The notes under the pieces are model-generated. The model was not told the DNA's origin. It searched no databases and saw nothing but the letters and a program-made list of their open reading frames with translations. A stretch of 64,000 nucleotides of DNA from Pseudomonadota bacterium (lineage in GTDB: Bacteria > Pseudomonadota > Alphaproteobacteria > Geminicoccales > Geminicoccaceae): contig JAUQQO010000009.1 in assembly GCA_030549795.1 (NCBI GenBank), forward strand, positions 141,985 to 205,984. Reading direction: 5' to 3'. Positions 1 through 8,955 of the stretch are shown here, in pieces (positions within the stretch are counted from its first letter, which is position 1; each line of letters opens with the position of its first letter). Position numbers and translations under genes: made by a program.

Positions 1-1357
1 CGAGGACTGCTCCTTCCGCCTCGGCGTTGAGCTTGAGCTCCGGGCGGCCGAGCGCCTCGAAGCGGGCGGCCTGCAGCGCGCGCGCAGCAGCGACCCGTGC
101 CGCCACTTCCGCCGAACCCTCGGCGGGAGGCGGGAGCTCGAGATCGCTCGGCCGCACGGCCGGCACTTCGATGACGAGGTCGATCCGATCCAGAAGGGGA
201 CCGGAAAGGCGTGCCTGGTAGTCGGCAGCACAGCGCGGCGCGCGCGGGCAGGCGAGAGCTGGATCGTCGAAGTGCCCGCAGCGACAGGGGTTCATCGCCG
301 CGACGAGCTGAAAGCGCGCCGGCCAGGTGATGTGCGCATTGGCGCGAGCAACCTGGATCTGCCCGGTCTCGAGCGGTTGGCGGAGGGCTTCGAGCACCGG
401 GCGCTGGAATTCGGGCAGCTCGTCCATAAACAGCACGCCTCGGTGCGCGAGCGAGACCTCACCTGGGCGGGCGTGAGGTCCGCCGCCCACCATCGCGGCC
501 ATCGAAGCGGAATGGTGCGGTGCTCGAAACGGTCTGCGGCGCGAGAGGCGACCGTCGACCAAGCGCCCGCCCAGACTGTGGATCATCCCCACTTCCAGCA
601 TTTCGGCTGGATCAAGCGGCGGCAAGATGCCGACAAGGCGAGACGCCAACATCGATTTTCCGGCACCCGGCGGGCCGATCATGAGCAGGTTGTGGCCACC
701 AGCCGCAGCGACCTCAAGAGCGCGTTTGGCCGTCTCTTGACCCTTGACCTCTTTGAGATCGGCCAGCAACGGAGGATCCTCGATTGGCCGCGGCTCGGGT
801 GGCGCGAGCACCTGCAGGCCACGGGCGTGATCGATGAGCGCAAGAAGTGTGGGCGGAGCTAGGATGGCGATCTCGGAGGCCAGCCATGCCGCCTCGCCGG
901 CACTCCCGGCCGGACAAATCAGGCCACGGCCCTTGGCAGCAGCAGCAATGGCGGCGACGAGGACGCCGGCTACCGGCTGGATCGAGCCGTCAAGAGCGAG
1001 CTCACCGAGGACGATCTGCCCCTCGACGAAGTCGGCCGGCACGATCCCCATGACGATCAACAGCCCGAGCGCGATCGGCAGGTCGAAATGGCTGCCCTCC
1101 TTGGTGAGATCTGCCGGTGCCAAGTTGACCGTGACGCGCCGCGGCGGCAGCGCGAGGCCCAGGGCGCTTAAGGCCGCGCGCACGCGCTCGCGGCTTTCCC
1201 CGACCGCTTTGTCCGGCAGCCCCACCACCGTAAAGGCGGGCAGCCCCGGAGAAATTTGGACCTGGACCTCGACTTCGGGCGTGTCCATGCCGATGAAGGC
1301 GAGCGAGCGGACGCGCGCCATGGTGATCGAGGGCGTGGGAGCGACCGCGCGGCTCAT
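1..1357 (-). CDS. comM: ComM/YifB-family Mg-chelatase-like AAA+ ATPase (C-terminus cut by window edge)
   Basis: The reading frame starts at ATG 1357 and stays open to base 1, so about 452 codons are visible of a family usually near 500 residues. The N-terminal Lon-protease-like region carries the family signature PGLPAFTVVGLPDKAV, then a Walker A GPPGAGKS near residue 220 and a Walker B-like GVLFMDELPEF. ComM proteins are hexameric branch-migration helicases that extend recombination during natural transformation; that role is family knowledge. The start is supported by GGGGAG a few bases upstream. It lies downstream of rpoZ-rsh with about 80 bp between. Only the extreme C-terminus is missing, so no defect can be inferred. 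Confidence 0.93.
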   Translation of the reverse strand, partial: MSRAVAPTPSITMARVRSLAFIGMDTPEVEVQVQISPGLPAFTVVGLPDKAVGESRERVRAALSALGLALPPRRVTVNLAPADLTKEGSHFDLPIALGLLIVMGIVPADFVEGQIVLGELALDGSIQPVAGVLVAAIAAAAKGRGLICPAGSAGEAAWLASEIAILAPPTLLALIDHARGLQVLAPPEPRPIEDPPLLADLKEVKGQETAKRALEVAAAGGHNLLMIGPPGAGKSMLASRLVGILPPLDPAEMLEVGMIHSLGGRLVDGRLSRRRPFRAPHHSASMAAMVGGGPHARPGEVSLAHRGVLFMDELPEFQRPVLEALRQPLETGQIQVARANAHITWPARFQLVAAMNPCRCGHFDDPALACPRAPRCAADYQARLSGPLLDRIDLVIEVPAVRPSDLELPPPAEGSAEVAARVAAARALQAARFEALGRPELKLNAEAEGAVL

Positions 1358-1435
1358 GGCTCTCCCCTAAAGCGCGATACGCTCCCCACTCTATCAACTA
1401 ATTTGCGTTAGGCTAGTCTGCCGTGGGGCGCGCCC

Positions 1436-3646
1436 TTAGCCCATCTTGCGTTCGACGCCGCACACGACGTCCAGGGCCGTGAGCGCGCCCATAATCTGCT
1501 GCAGTTGGCTGAGCCCGCTCACCTCGATGTCGAGCAAAAGCTCGACGAGCTCGCCCGAGCGGCGGCCGAACTTGAGGTCGACGATGTTCGCGTTCTGGCG
1601 GCCGATGGCGGTGCTCACCGCCCCGAGCACGCCCGGTTTGTCGATCGTGGTAACTCCCAGGCGCGCGATCGCCCGCGGCAGCGGCGCGCGGTCGTTCCAA
1701 GCGAGATCGATCGCCCGCCCCGCGAGATCGGCGCTGCGGCTGAGCAGCGGGCATTCGGCGCGGTGGATGCTCACGCCCCGACCGGTACGCACGATCCCGA
1801 CGATGGGATCACCCGGAATAGGCCGACAACAGCCGGTCAAGTGGAAAGCGATGCCGGGCTCAAGGCCGATGATCGGGCAATCGACCGGTGGTGGAGTCTG
1901 TGGGCGGCGTAAGGATGGGAGGCCAGCGGGCTTGCCCGCGCGCGCGGGCGCTTCGCGCTTGAGTTCGGGATAGATGGCTTCGAGAACCGTGCGCGGGGCA
2001 AGGCTGCCTTCGCCGACCGCGGCGAGGAGGTCGTCGACCGTCTTTTGCCGCAGGGGTTCGAGTGCCCGCTCGAGCCGCGCTTCTCCAAGCGTGAGCCCCT
2101 CGGCGCGCGCCGCCTTCTGCAAGGCTTCGCGGCCTTGCTCGATGTGCGAGGCGCGCTGGCGCATGCGCAGGAAACGACGAATGCGCGCGCGCGCCTTGCC
2201 GGTGACGACGAAGCGCTCCCAGGCCGGCGAAGGGGTCGCGTTGCGGGCGGTGATGATCTCGACCTGATCGCCGTTCTGCAGCCGGTAACGCAGTTGGACG
2301 AGGCGGCCGTCGACCTTAGCGCCTACGCAGTGGTCGCCGATTTCGGTGTGCACAGCGTAGGCGAAGTCGACCGGAGTCGCGCCCCGCGGCAGAGCGATGA
2401 GGTCGCCTTTGGGCGTAAAGCAGAAGACCTGATCAGAGTACATCTCGAGCTTGGTGTGCTCGAGAAATTCCTCTGGCTCCGGCGCATGCTCGAGGATCTC
2501 GAGAAGCTCGCGGATCCAGCGATACCGGCGCCCTTCGGTCACACCGGTTCCCTGTTTGTAGATCCAGTGCGCCGCCACCCCGTATTCGCACACCTCGTGC
2601 ATCTCATGGGTACGGATCTGCACCTCGATCTTGCGCCCTTCGGGACCGAGGATGGTGGTGTGCAGCGAGCGATAACCGTTGGGTTTGGGCGTGCTGATGA
2701 AGTCCTTGAACCGGCCGTCGACCATTTTATAGCGGCCGTGAATGGCCCCGAGCGCCGCATAACAGGTTGCAACCGAGTCGACCAGCACGCGGAACGCCAT
2801 GATGTCCGATAATTGCTCGAACTCGACGTTCTTGCGCTGCATCTTGCGCCAAATGGAAACCGGGGATTTTTCGCGCCCCGTGATTTCGGCTTCGATCCCG
2901 GCTTCGGCCAAGGTGGCGCGCAGCTCTTCGATGATCCGCTCGATGATGGGCGCTCCAGCCGGTCGCAGTTGCTCGAGCCGGCGCACGATGCTCGCCCGCA
3001 CATCCGGCCAAAGCTCGGCAAAGGCCAGGTCCTCGAGTTCGGCCTTCATCTGCTCCATGCCGATCCGCTCGGCGAGCGGAGCGTAGATTTCCATCGTCTC
3101 GAGCGCGATGCGCTTGCGCTTTTCCGGATCCTTGATGAAGTGGAGCGTGCGCATGTTGTGAAGGCGATCCGCGAGCTTCACCAAAAGCACGCGGATATCC
3201 TCCGACATGGCGAGCACGAGTTTTCGAAAGTTCTCGGCTTGTTCGGTGCGCGGTGATTGCAATTCGATCTTGTTGAGCTTGGTAACCCCGTCGACGAGTC
3301 TAGCGATCGTCGGACCGAACAAGCGTCTGATCTCGTCGAGTGTGGCGCTGGTATCCTCGACGGTATCGTGGAGGAGAGCAGTGGCGATGGTCGCGCTATC
3401 AAGGCGCAGGTTGGTGAGGATGCCGGCGACTTCGACCGGGTGATGGAAATAGGGATCGCCGGAGGCGCGCAGCTGCGCTCCGTGCGCCTTCATCGCGAAG
3501 ACGTAGGCGCGGTTGAGCAGATCTTCGTCGGCGTCGGGATCGTAGGCTTTGACCCGCTCGACCAGCTCATATTGGCGCAAGGGCGCCCGTCGCGGCACCG
3601 AGGCGGCCGTCTCGCTGATCGTGGACGGCGGGCTCTGGGCAGTCAT
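1436..3646 (-). CDS. rsh: Bifunctional (p)ppGpp synthetase/hydrolase, RelA/SpoT homologue
   Basis: 736 residues with the complete long-RSH layout. The HD hydrolase domain has HHPVEVAGIL and LLHDTVED near residues 65-95. The synthetase domain follows, with QLSDIMAFRV and GRFKDFISTPKPNGYRSLHT; the RFKD version of this loop is typical of bifunctional enzymes, whereas RelA-only enzymes carry an acidic version. Then come a TGS domain (VFCFTPKGDLIALPRGATP), a conserved Cys region (LTGCCRPIPGD) and a C-terminal ACT domain. It is the stringent-response enzyme, making and degrading the alarmone. It lies 39 bp downstream of rpoZ, and a strong hairpin separates the two genes. The likely ribosome site is only GGTGG, 7 nt before the ATG. 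Confidence 0.97.
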   Translation of the reverse strand: MTAQSPPSTISETAASVPRRAPLRQYELVERVKAYDPDADEDLLNRAYVFAMKAHGAQLRASGDPYFHHPVEVAGILTNLRLDSATIATALLHDTVEDTSATLDEIRRLFGPTIARLVDGVTKLNKIELQSPRTEQAENFRKLVLAMSEDIRVLLVKLADRLHNMRTLHFIKDPEKRKRIALETMEIYAPLAERIGMEQMKAELEDLAFAELWPDVRASIVRRLEQLRPAGAPIIERIIEELRATLAEAGIEAEITGREKSPVSIWRKMQRKNVEFEQLSDIMAFRVLVDSVATCYAALGAIHGRYKMVDGRFKDFISTPKPNGYRSLHTTILGPEGRKIEVQIRTHEMHEVCEYGVAAHWIYKQGTGVTEGRRYRWIRELLEILEHAPEPEEFLEHTKLEMYSDQVFCFTPKGDLIALPRGATPVDFAYAVHTEIGDHCVGAKVDGRLVQLRYRLQNGDQVEIITARNATPSPAWERFVVTGKARARIRRFLRMRQRASHIEQGREALQKAARAEGLTLGEARLERALEPLRQKTVDDLLAAVGEGSLAPRTVLEAIYPELKREAPARAGKPAGLPSLRRPQTPPPVDCPIIGLEPGIAFHLTGCCRPIPGDPIVGIVRTGRGVSIHRAECPLLSRSADLAGRAIDLAWNDRAPLPRAIARLGVTTIDKPGVLGAVSTAIGRQNANIVDLKFGRRSGELVELLLDIEVSGLSQLQQIMGALTALDVVCGVERKMG

Positions 3647-3662
3647 CGGGGCGCCACCGCAT

Positions 3663-3687
3663 GAGGGCGCGCCCGCAGCGCGCCCTC
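3663..3687 (-). other. Perfect 10-bp hairpin between rpoZ stop and rsh start
   Basis: GAGGGCGCGC (3663-3672) and GCGCGCCCTC (3678-3687) pair perfectly around a 5-nt loop. The element includes most of the rpoZ stop codon and ends 16 nt before the rsh ATG on the transcript. No T-run follows, so it is not a standard intrinsic terminator. It could stabilise or process the mRNA, or modulate translation of rsh. Confidence 0.6.
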
Positions 3688-4045
3688 AGTCCTGCTCGGG
3701 GACGTCGTGCTCCGCATAAGAGATGCCGGGCGGCATCGGTGCCAACGCCCCCACATCGGGCGGCGGGATGAGCGCCTCGAGCTCCCGCGCGAGATCGCTC
3801 GGCTCCTCGCTCTCCACCGGCAGATGCCGGCGCAACCCATGCACGAGCTCGTAGCGCAGATGATCGAGGTCGATCGTCCCCTGGGCGATCTCGCGCAACG
3901 CCACCACGGGGTTCTTGTCGTTGTCGCGATCGACCGTAAGCGGCGCCCCGGCCGAGATATCGCGCGCGCGCTGCGCGGCGAGCATCACGAGTTCAAAGCG
4001 CGAGGGTACTCGAGCGATGCAGTCCTCGACCGTGATCCTGGCCAT
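3686..4045 (-). CDS. rpoZ: RNA polymerase omega subunit
   Basis: 119 residues. The N-terminal half matches omega closely: [20 protein letters not shown], then the AQRARDI segment and an [10 protein letters not shown] segment. Omega binds the beta-prime subunit and helps assemble the polymerase; in many bacteria it also forms part of a ppGpp site. The acidic C-terminal tail (about residues 75-119) is the extension often seen in alphaproteobacteria. The start has AAGGAG 7-8 nt upstream. It heads the rpoZ-rsh unit and is divergent from the NYN gene across a 258-bp promoter region. Confidence 0.96.
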   Translation of the reverse strand: MARITVEDCIARVPSRFELVMLAAQRARDISAGAPLTVDRDNDKNPVVALREIAQGTIDLDHLRYELVHGLRRHLPVESEEPSDLARELEALIPPPDVGALAPMPPGISYAEHDVPEQD

Positions 4046-4303
4046 GATCTCTCCTTAGGGCACTTGCCTACGTTCGCTTGCGATGTAGGTAGCGGATAGG
4101 GGATGTGGAAGCCAGACGTCGCGCATTCTTCGCTGCCGCGGCATCGCGCTGCGGTCGCTCTTCCGGTGTTGGCACTTAGCGGGAAAGCGTGCTAGCCCAA
4201 GCAGCGAAGCGCAAACGGTGCTATTTTCAATCGGCCGAACGCGAGCCGGTCGACGTGGCGGCATCGGTCGCCGAGCTGCCGATGTCCGCGGAGGAACAAC
4301 GCG

Positions 4304-4918
4304 ATGGCCAATTTGGGTCCTGGCCGCTGGTTTCACCCCAACGAACGGATTGCCGTGTTCATCGACGGCGCCAACCTCTATCAAGCCGCCCGCGCACTGG
4401 CGTTCGACATCGATTATCGGCGTTTCCTTGATGTCTTCGCATCGCGCGGACGACTCATTCGAGCTTATTATTACACAGCGCTCCTCGACGAGCAAGAGTA
4501 TTCGCCGATTCGCCCGCTCGTCGATTGGCTCGATTACAACGGCTACACCATGGTGACCAAGCCACTCAAAGAGTTCAGCCAAGTGGGTGGCCGTCGCAAG
4601 TGGAAAGGCAATATGGACGTCGACATCGCGGTCGACGTGATGGAGTTAGCACCCTATCTCGATCACGTTGTGCTGGTTACCGGTGACGGCGATTTCAAAC
4701 GGCTGGTCGAAGCCGTCCAGCGCCGCGGTGTTCGCGTGACCACCATCAGCACCATCCGCACCACGCCGCCACTCATCGCCGACGAGCTGCGCCGACAATC
4801 CGACCAGTTCATCGATCTCGTCGAACTGCACCCCTTCATCGCCCGCCAGCGCCCAGCCGAGGGTGCCGCGCGGCGCGACGAGCTGCCCGCCGAAGAAGAA
4901 GGCGAAGAGCTGGAGTAA
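4304..4918 (+). CDS. NYN-domain (LabA/DUF88-like) putative ribonuclease
   Basis: 204 residues with a PIN-like NYN fold. The acidic metal-site residues lie in AVFIDGANLYQAA (about 17-29), NMDVDIAVDVMELA (about 104-117) and VLVTGDGDFKRLVEAVQRRG (about 123-142). The tail after residue 180 is acidic and probably disordered. NYN proteins are predicted or shown to be Mg-dependent RNases; the substrate of this one is unknown. GGAGGA 9 nt upstream supports the ATG. It is divergent from rpoZ-rsh, a neighbour pairing that I recall in other alphaproteobacteria. Confidence 0.9.
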   Translation: MANLGPGRWFHPNERIAVFIDGANLYQAARALAFDIDYRRFLDVFASRGRLIRAYYYTALLDEQEYSPIRPLVDWLDYNGYTMVTKPLKEFSQVGGRRKWKGNMDVDIAVDVMELAPYLDHVVLVTGDGDFKRLVEAVQRRGVRVTTISTIRTTPPLIADELRRQSDQFIDLVELHPFIARQRPAEGAARRDELPAEEEGEELE

Positions 4919-5482
4919 GAAAAGCGCGTAGCCAACACTTTCTCGCTGATCGTCGCGTTTTCTTTCCTTTTGCGGCGGCTTTCGGTGATTTGAGGTACGG
5001 CATCTTGTCTACTCACATGCCACCCCTTCGATCGATCTTCGCTTCGGTCGGTTGCGGGCATGAGACGAGCCGCGAACACGGAGGCCGAGCCGTAGCGGCG
5101 CTTTTTTGAGCGAACTCGGCGCGCGATACCGACGCACGCGCCAACGGCGATGCGCACAAGATTCAGCCGAAAGCCGCGCGCGCCATTCCCCTATGGTCGT
5201 TCCCAGCCGGTTGACTGCCGATCATCCGCAAAACGCTAAGTCATGTCTTTCTACGGGCGGCTCGCGCGAAGGCTTCCGCTTCGATCTCATCATGGGCCGC
5301 ATCGCGCCCGGCTAGCCTGCGGATCGGGCGCACTCGAACGACGCTTTCGAGGGGGCAATCCTCGGTCGTTCTTCTCTGGCGCGTGCTGGGCGAGGCTCGA
5401 TTGTTGGCGGCCTTTTGAGATCTCGATCCTTGCGGCTTCGGCCAACGGAAAGGGGCATCAAAGTCCAGAGCTCGAGCCAACG
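4919..5482. other. Gene-free stretch with clustered inverted repeats
   Basis: No open frame here resembles a protein family. The right half holds three inverted repeats. GCGCCCG (5304-5310) pairs with CGGGCGC (5325-5331). GAACGAC (5336-5342) pairs with GTCGTTC (5365-5371), enclosing CGAGG (5348-5352) pairing with CCTCG (5360-5364). GTTGGC (5403-5408) pairs with GCCAAC (5441-5446). None is followed by a T-run. A structured RNA is possible. I do not recognise RNase P, tmRNA or SRP RNA signatures in it. Confidence 0.45.
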
Positions 5483-6514
5483 TTAGGGACCAAGTGGCAC
5501 CGGTGCTTCGCCTCTTCCCTTCGACACGCGCGCGAGGGTCGAGGCCTCCCGGCTCGCGGTCAGCCAAGACGTTTCCTCGGCGAAAAAGTTGATCACATCG
5601 CGCAGCACGCTCTCGCGCACCGAGACACGTTCGAAGAAGAGGTCGTGGCGCGCGCGCGGACAATCGACGAGCCGAGCGCGCGGCAGACGCTCGATCGCAG
5701 CGGCGATGGCGCGGTTGCTGACCACCCGGTCGGCTCCGGCACGGAACACCAAGAGGGGGATGGATATCCGCTCGAGCACGCTGGGGGCGGTAAGCGCCTC
5801 GATGGAACGCAGCGCAGCGGCGAGCCATCCCCAGGTCACGCCGCCGATGCGCAGCTGCGGATGGCGCGCGAGCAGCTCTTGCCAGAGCGCGAACCCTTCA
5901 GGGCAGGAGGTCGCCGGATTGCCGGCGAAGCGAAGACGCGGTCGCGGATCGCCCTGGCCGAAAGCGTAGCGGCACGCCGCGCCGGCGCGTAAGGCCAAGG
6001 CGACGATCGGGGGTACGAGCCGTCGAGGCAACGGCCGGAAGTCGATATCGAACATCGGTGCCACGAGCGCGGCACGCTCCGCCGCTCGAGCGTCCTCGGC
6101 GAGCCAGCGCAGCGCCAGATGCGCGCCCATGGAGTGGGCGAGCACATTGAGCGGCCGCGGAAGGCCAAGGGCGTGGACGCGCGCGAGCACACAAGCGAGG
6201 TCTTCGAGATAGTCTTCGAACCGCTCGATATGCCCGCGCGGTGAGCCGGGAAGAAGACGCGGTGATCCGCCCTGGCCGCGCCAATCGAACCCGAAGACGA
6301 CGAACCCGGCAGCTACCAGCCGGCTCACGGCGTCTCCGTACTTTTCCAGGAACTCGCCCCGGCCCTGGAGCAAGAGGACGGTAGCGCACGCACGTCCACC
6401 CCGCGGTCGCGCGAGTGCAGCGCGCAGTGGTCCGACCGAGACCGGGACGGGAAACGTTTCGACTGTCTCCACCGGCCACGGCACGGGCTCACCCAATCTC
6501 CATCTCCCTCGCAT
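5483..6514 (-). CDS. Alpha/beta hydrolase, lysophospholipase / monoacylglycerol lipase type
   Basis: 343 residues of the serine aminopeptidase S33 / PldB-like class. The oxyanion region LLLQGRGEFLEKYGD is followed by GFDWRGQGGS. The nucleophile elbow is AHSMGAH, with Ser near residue 130, and the acid/base pair is suggested by FRAGADRVV and CPRARHDLFFE. The first Gly of the usual GHSMG is Ala. There is no obvious signal peptide, so it is probably cytosolic. The substrate cannot be read from the sequence. It is preceded by motB with a 38-bp gap, and an SD-like GAGGG lies just before the ATG. Confidence 0.87.
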   Translation of the reverse strand: MRGRWRLGEPVPWPVETVETFPVPVSVGPLRAALARPRGGRACATVLLLQGRGEFLEKYGDAVSRLVAAGFVVFGFDWRGQGGSPRLLPGSPRGHIERFEDYLEDLACVLARVHALGLPRPLNVLAHSMGAHLALRWLAEDARAAERAALVAPMFDIDFRPLPRRLVPPIVALALRAGAACRYAFGQGDPRPRLRFAGNPATSCPEGFALWQELLARHPQLRIGGVTWGWLAAALRSIEALTAPSVLERISIPLLVFRAGADRVVSNRAIAAAIERLPRARLVDCPRARHDLFFERVSVRESVLRDVINFFAEETSWLTASREASTLARVSKGRGEAPVPLGP

Positions 6515-6552
6515 CGCCCTCTAGCCGAAGAGCGCGGAGGAAGCGAGGCTGC

Positions 6553-7485
6553 TCACCCCGGCTCGCGGCGATCGTGCAAGAGCACGAGCGAGATGCGTCG
6601 GTTGCGCGGATCGTTGGGATCGGAGGCGATGAGCGGCTCGACATCGGCGCGCCCGACGACCTCGGCGATGCGCGCTGGATCCAGGCCGGCTTCGATCATC
6701 GCCTGACGCGTGGCATTGGCGCGATCGCTCGACAATCGCCAGTTGTCGTACGTCCCCGAAAGGAAGGGCCGCGCATCGGTATGTCCGCGAATGGAGAGCC
6801 GATTGGGCATGTTCGCGATCGCCTGCACCACCACGGCGAGCAACCGCCGGGTGTGTGGGTACATGACGTCGCTGCCGAGCGGGAACATCGAGGTCTGCTC
6901 GCGATCGACGATCTGGATCCGCAAGCCCTCCGGCGTCTGATCGAAGATCAGGCTCTCTTTGAACTTCTCGAGCTCGGGTGAACTCGAAAGCGCCGCTTCG
7001 ATGGCTCGCTTGGCGGCTTCGAAGCGTTTCTCTTCGCGTCTGCGCCATTCGCGGTCGAGCGTGGCGTCGTCGAGATGGCGCAGGTCGGCACCTTCGCTCG
7101 CCGTGCCGAGGGCGAGCTCGGTCTCATCGTCTTTGGGCTCCTCGTCCCGCATCGCGACCGAGGTCTGAAGGGCAAACGGCGAACTCGGGGTCCGCGGCAC
7201 CTGATCCGGCACCACCGTAAGCCCTTGCAGCGTGCCGCCGACTCCTCCGGGAGGGCCGGTTTGTGCCACCGCCTCGCTGAAATATTCGGCAAGGCCTTTG
7301 AGCACGTCCTCGCTCGAGGTACTCAACAACCACAAGAGCAAGAAGAAGGCCATCATCGCCGTTACGAAATCGGCATAGGCGACTTTCCAAGCGCCGCCGT
7401 GATGGCCGTGGTGACCCTCGACGATGATGCGCCGGACGATGATCGGCTGGTTGGCTTTCTCGGGCCCCTTGTTTGCTTTCGCCAC
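6553..7485 (-). CDS. motB: Flagellar stator protein MotB
   Basis: 310 residues. A single N-terminal membrane helix, AYADFVTAMMAFFLLLWLL (about 36-54), contains the proton-accepting Asp39. A C-terminal OmpA-like peptidoglycan-binding domain includes SIRGHTDARPF and NRRISLVLL. MotB anchors the stator to the cell wall, and with MotA it forms the proton channel driving the flagellar rotor. The start is GTG 7485 with AGGAGG 8 nt upstream, an SD that overlaps the motA stop codon, so the two genes are co-translated. The segment between helix and OmpA domain (about 60-170) is long and charged, as in other alphaproteobacterial MotB proteins. Confidence 0.95.
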   Translation of the reverse strand: MAKANKGPEKANQPIIVRRIIVEGHHGHHGGAWKVAYADFVTAMMAFFLLLWLLSTSSEDVLKGLAEYFSEAVAQTGPPGGVGGTLQGLTVVPDQVPRTPSSPFALQTSVAMRDEEPKDDETELALGTASEGADLRHLDDATLDREWRRREEKRFEAAKRAIEAALSSSPELEKFKESLIFDQTPEGLRIQIVDREQTSMFPLGSDVMYPHTRRLLAVVVQAIANMPNRLSIRGHTDARPFLSGTYDNWRLSSDRANATRQAMIEAGLDPARIAEVVGRADVEPLIASDPNDPRNRRISLVLLHDRREPG

Positions 7486-7498
7486 GCCTGCACCCTCC

Positions 7499-8377
7499 TT
7501 ACGCGGCGAGCGGATCGGCCGGAATGGCGGCGAGCAACTCGTCCAGCTCCTGGAAGGTCGGCTGCAACTCGCTCGGAACGTTGCCGCGCGCCAACTCTAC
7601 CGCCACGGGCGCTGAGTGACCTTGCAGGTAAGCTACCAAGCAATCGCGAATGATCGTGTAGAATTGCCCATCTTGCTCGTATACCTGATCGAGTTTGGCC
7701 GCGAAGGGGCCGAAGAACCCATAGGCGAGGAACACGCCGAGGAAGGTTCCGACCAGCGCACCGCCGATCATCTTGCCGAGGATCTCGACCGGCTCGTTGA
7801 TCGAGGCCATGGTCTTCACCACGCCGAGCACGGCAGCGACGATGCCGAGAGCCGGTAGCGCGTCCGCAACGGTGCGGATAGCCGCGGCGCGGGCGTGCAG
7901 CTCCGCATGGTGTTTCTTGAGCTGGCGCTGCATGCAGTCTTCGACCTGGTAAGGGTCGTCCATGCTCATCGTCATCATCCGCAAGGTGTCGGCGATGAAC
8001 GGGAGCGCGAAGTGATCGTGCTGGATCTTCGGAAATTTGCCGAAGAGCTTACTCTCGTGCGGCCGCTCGAGATGCGGCTCGAGCGCGAGAACCCCTTTGG
8101 TTTTCAGGATCTTCACGATCATGAACATGAGAGAGAGAAGATCACGATAGTCTTCTTTTCTCCATTTTGGTCCGCTGAAGACGTATTTGAGGTCGGCGAG
8201 CGCTCCCTTGACGATCGGCGGATTATTCGCGATCAGGAACGTTCCGGCGGCAGCCCCGCCGATCATCATGAGCTCGAAGGGTAAGGCCTTGGCGATGATG
8301 CCGAATTTGCCACCGGCGAGCAGATAGCCGCCGAAGACCATGGCAAAGACGACGACGATGCCGACGATCGCGAGCAT
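7499..8377 (-). CDS. motA: Flagellar motor stator protein MotA
   Basis: 292 residues with four membrane segments. Two are near the N-terminus (IVGIVVVFAMVFGGYLLAGG and MMIGGAAAGTFLIA), and the second pair contains the functional prolines in ADALPALGIVAAVLGVV and FLAYGFFGPFAAKL. The charged cytoplasmic loop between them contacts the rotor switch protein FliG. It is the first gene of a motA-motB pair, with no other flagellar genes in the window. A flagellar lifestyle is inferred, because MotA homologues also include ExbB-like proteins; length and motifs favour true MotA. Confidence 0.95.
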   Translation of the reverse strand: MLAIVGIVVVFAMVFGGYLLAGGKFGIIAKALPFELMMIGGAAAGTFLIANNPPIVKGALADLKYVFSGPKWRKEDYRDLLSLMFMIVKILKTKGVLALEPHLERPHESKLFGKFPKIQHDHFALPFIADTLRMMTMSMDDPYQVEDCMQRQLKKHHAELHARAAAIRTVADALPALGIVAAVLGVVKTMASINEPVEILGKMIGGALVGTFLGVFLAYGFFGPFAAKLDQVYEQDGQFYTIIRDCLVAYLQGHSAPVAVELARGNVPSELQPTFQELDELLAAIPADPLAA

Positions 8378-8454
8378 TGCCGGAGCCCTGTTCGTCCCGG
8401 AGCAAGGACTAGCGCCGGCTCGTTAACGATGCGTGAAGACGCGATCGTCTCCGC

Positions 8455-8955
8455 TCAGCCCACAGCCCGGCTCGCGCGCAACAGCCGCTCGCGCTCACGC
8501 TGCCAGTCGCGCTCGCGCAACGCGGCGCGCTTGTCGTAGAGCGTCTTGCCCCGCGCGAGGCCGAGTTCGACCTTCGCCCATCCCCGAGGTGAGAAGTAGA
8601 GCGCGAGGGGGATGAGGGTCATACCCTTGCGTTGGAGCGCACCTTTGAGCCGCTCGATCTGGCGGCGGTGGAGGAGGAGCTTTCGCGGACGGCGAACTTC
8701 GTGATTGAAACGATTCGCAGCGCCGTACTCGGGAATATAGGCGTTGAAGAGCCAAAGCTCTCCGCCCATCTCCGCAGCATAGGCTTCGGTGATCTGAGCG
8801 CGCCCTTCGCGCAGCGACTTCACCTCACTGCCGGTGAGTTGGAGACCGGCCTCGATCCGCTCTTCGATCGTATAGTCGTGGAATGCTTTACGGTTGACGG
8901 CGACCACGCGTCGCTCGCCGCCGCGTTCCCCTGCGGACTTCGCTTCAGCGCTCAA
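8455..8955 (-). CDS. smpB: SsrA-binding protein SmpB
   Basis: 166 residues. Family motifs are [42 protein letters not shown] and the basic C-terminal [18 protein letters not shown]. SmpB binds tmRNA and delivers it to stalled ribosomes for trans-translation. The assigned start is TTG 8955, which shares bases with the dapA TGA stop (TTGA), implying coupling to dapA. A GTG at 8907 would remove 16 residues and is an alternative start. No tmRNA gene is visible in the window. Confidence 0.94.
   Translation of the reverse strand: MSAEAKSAGERGGERRVVAVNRKAFHDYTIEERIEAGLQLTGSEVKSLREGRAQITEAYAAEMGGELWLFNAYIPEYGAANRFNHEVRRPRKLLLHRRQIERLKGALQRKGMTLIPLALYFSPRGWAKVELGLARGKTLYDKRAALRERDWQRERERLLRASRAVG

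Noticed and set aside
8907..8955. Alternative GTG start of smpB as the sole start
   Set aside because: Possible, but the TTGA overlap with dapA and lack of a clearly better SD leave it undecided; the longer form is kept.
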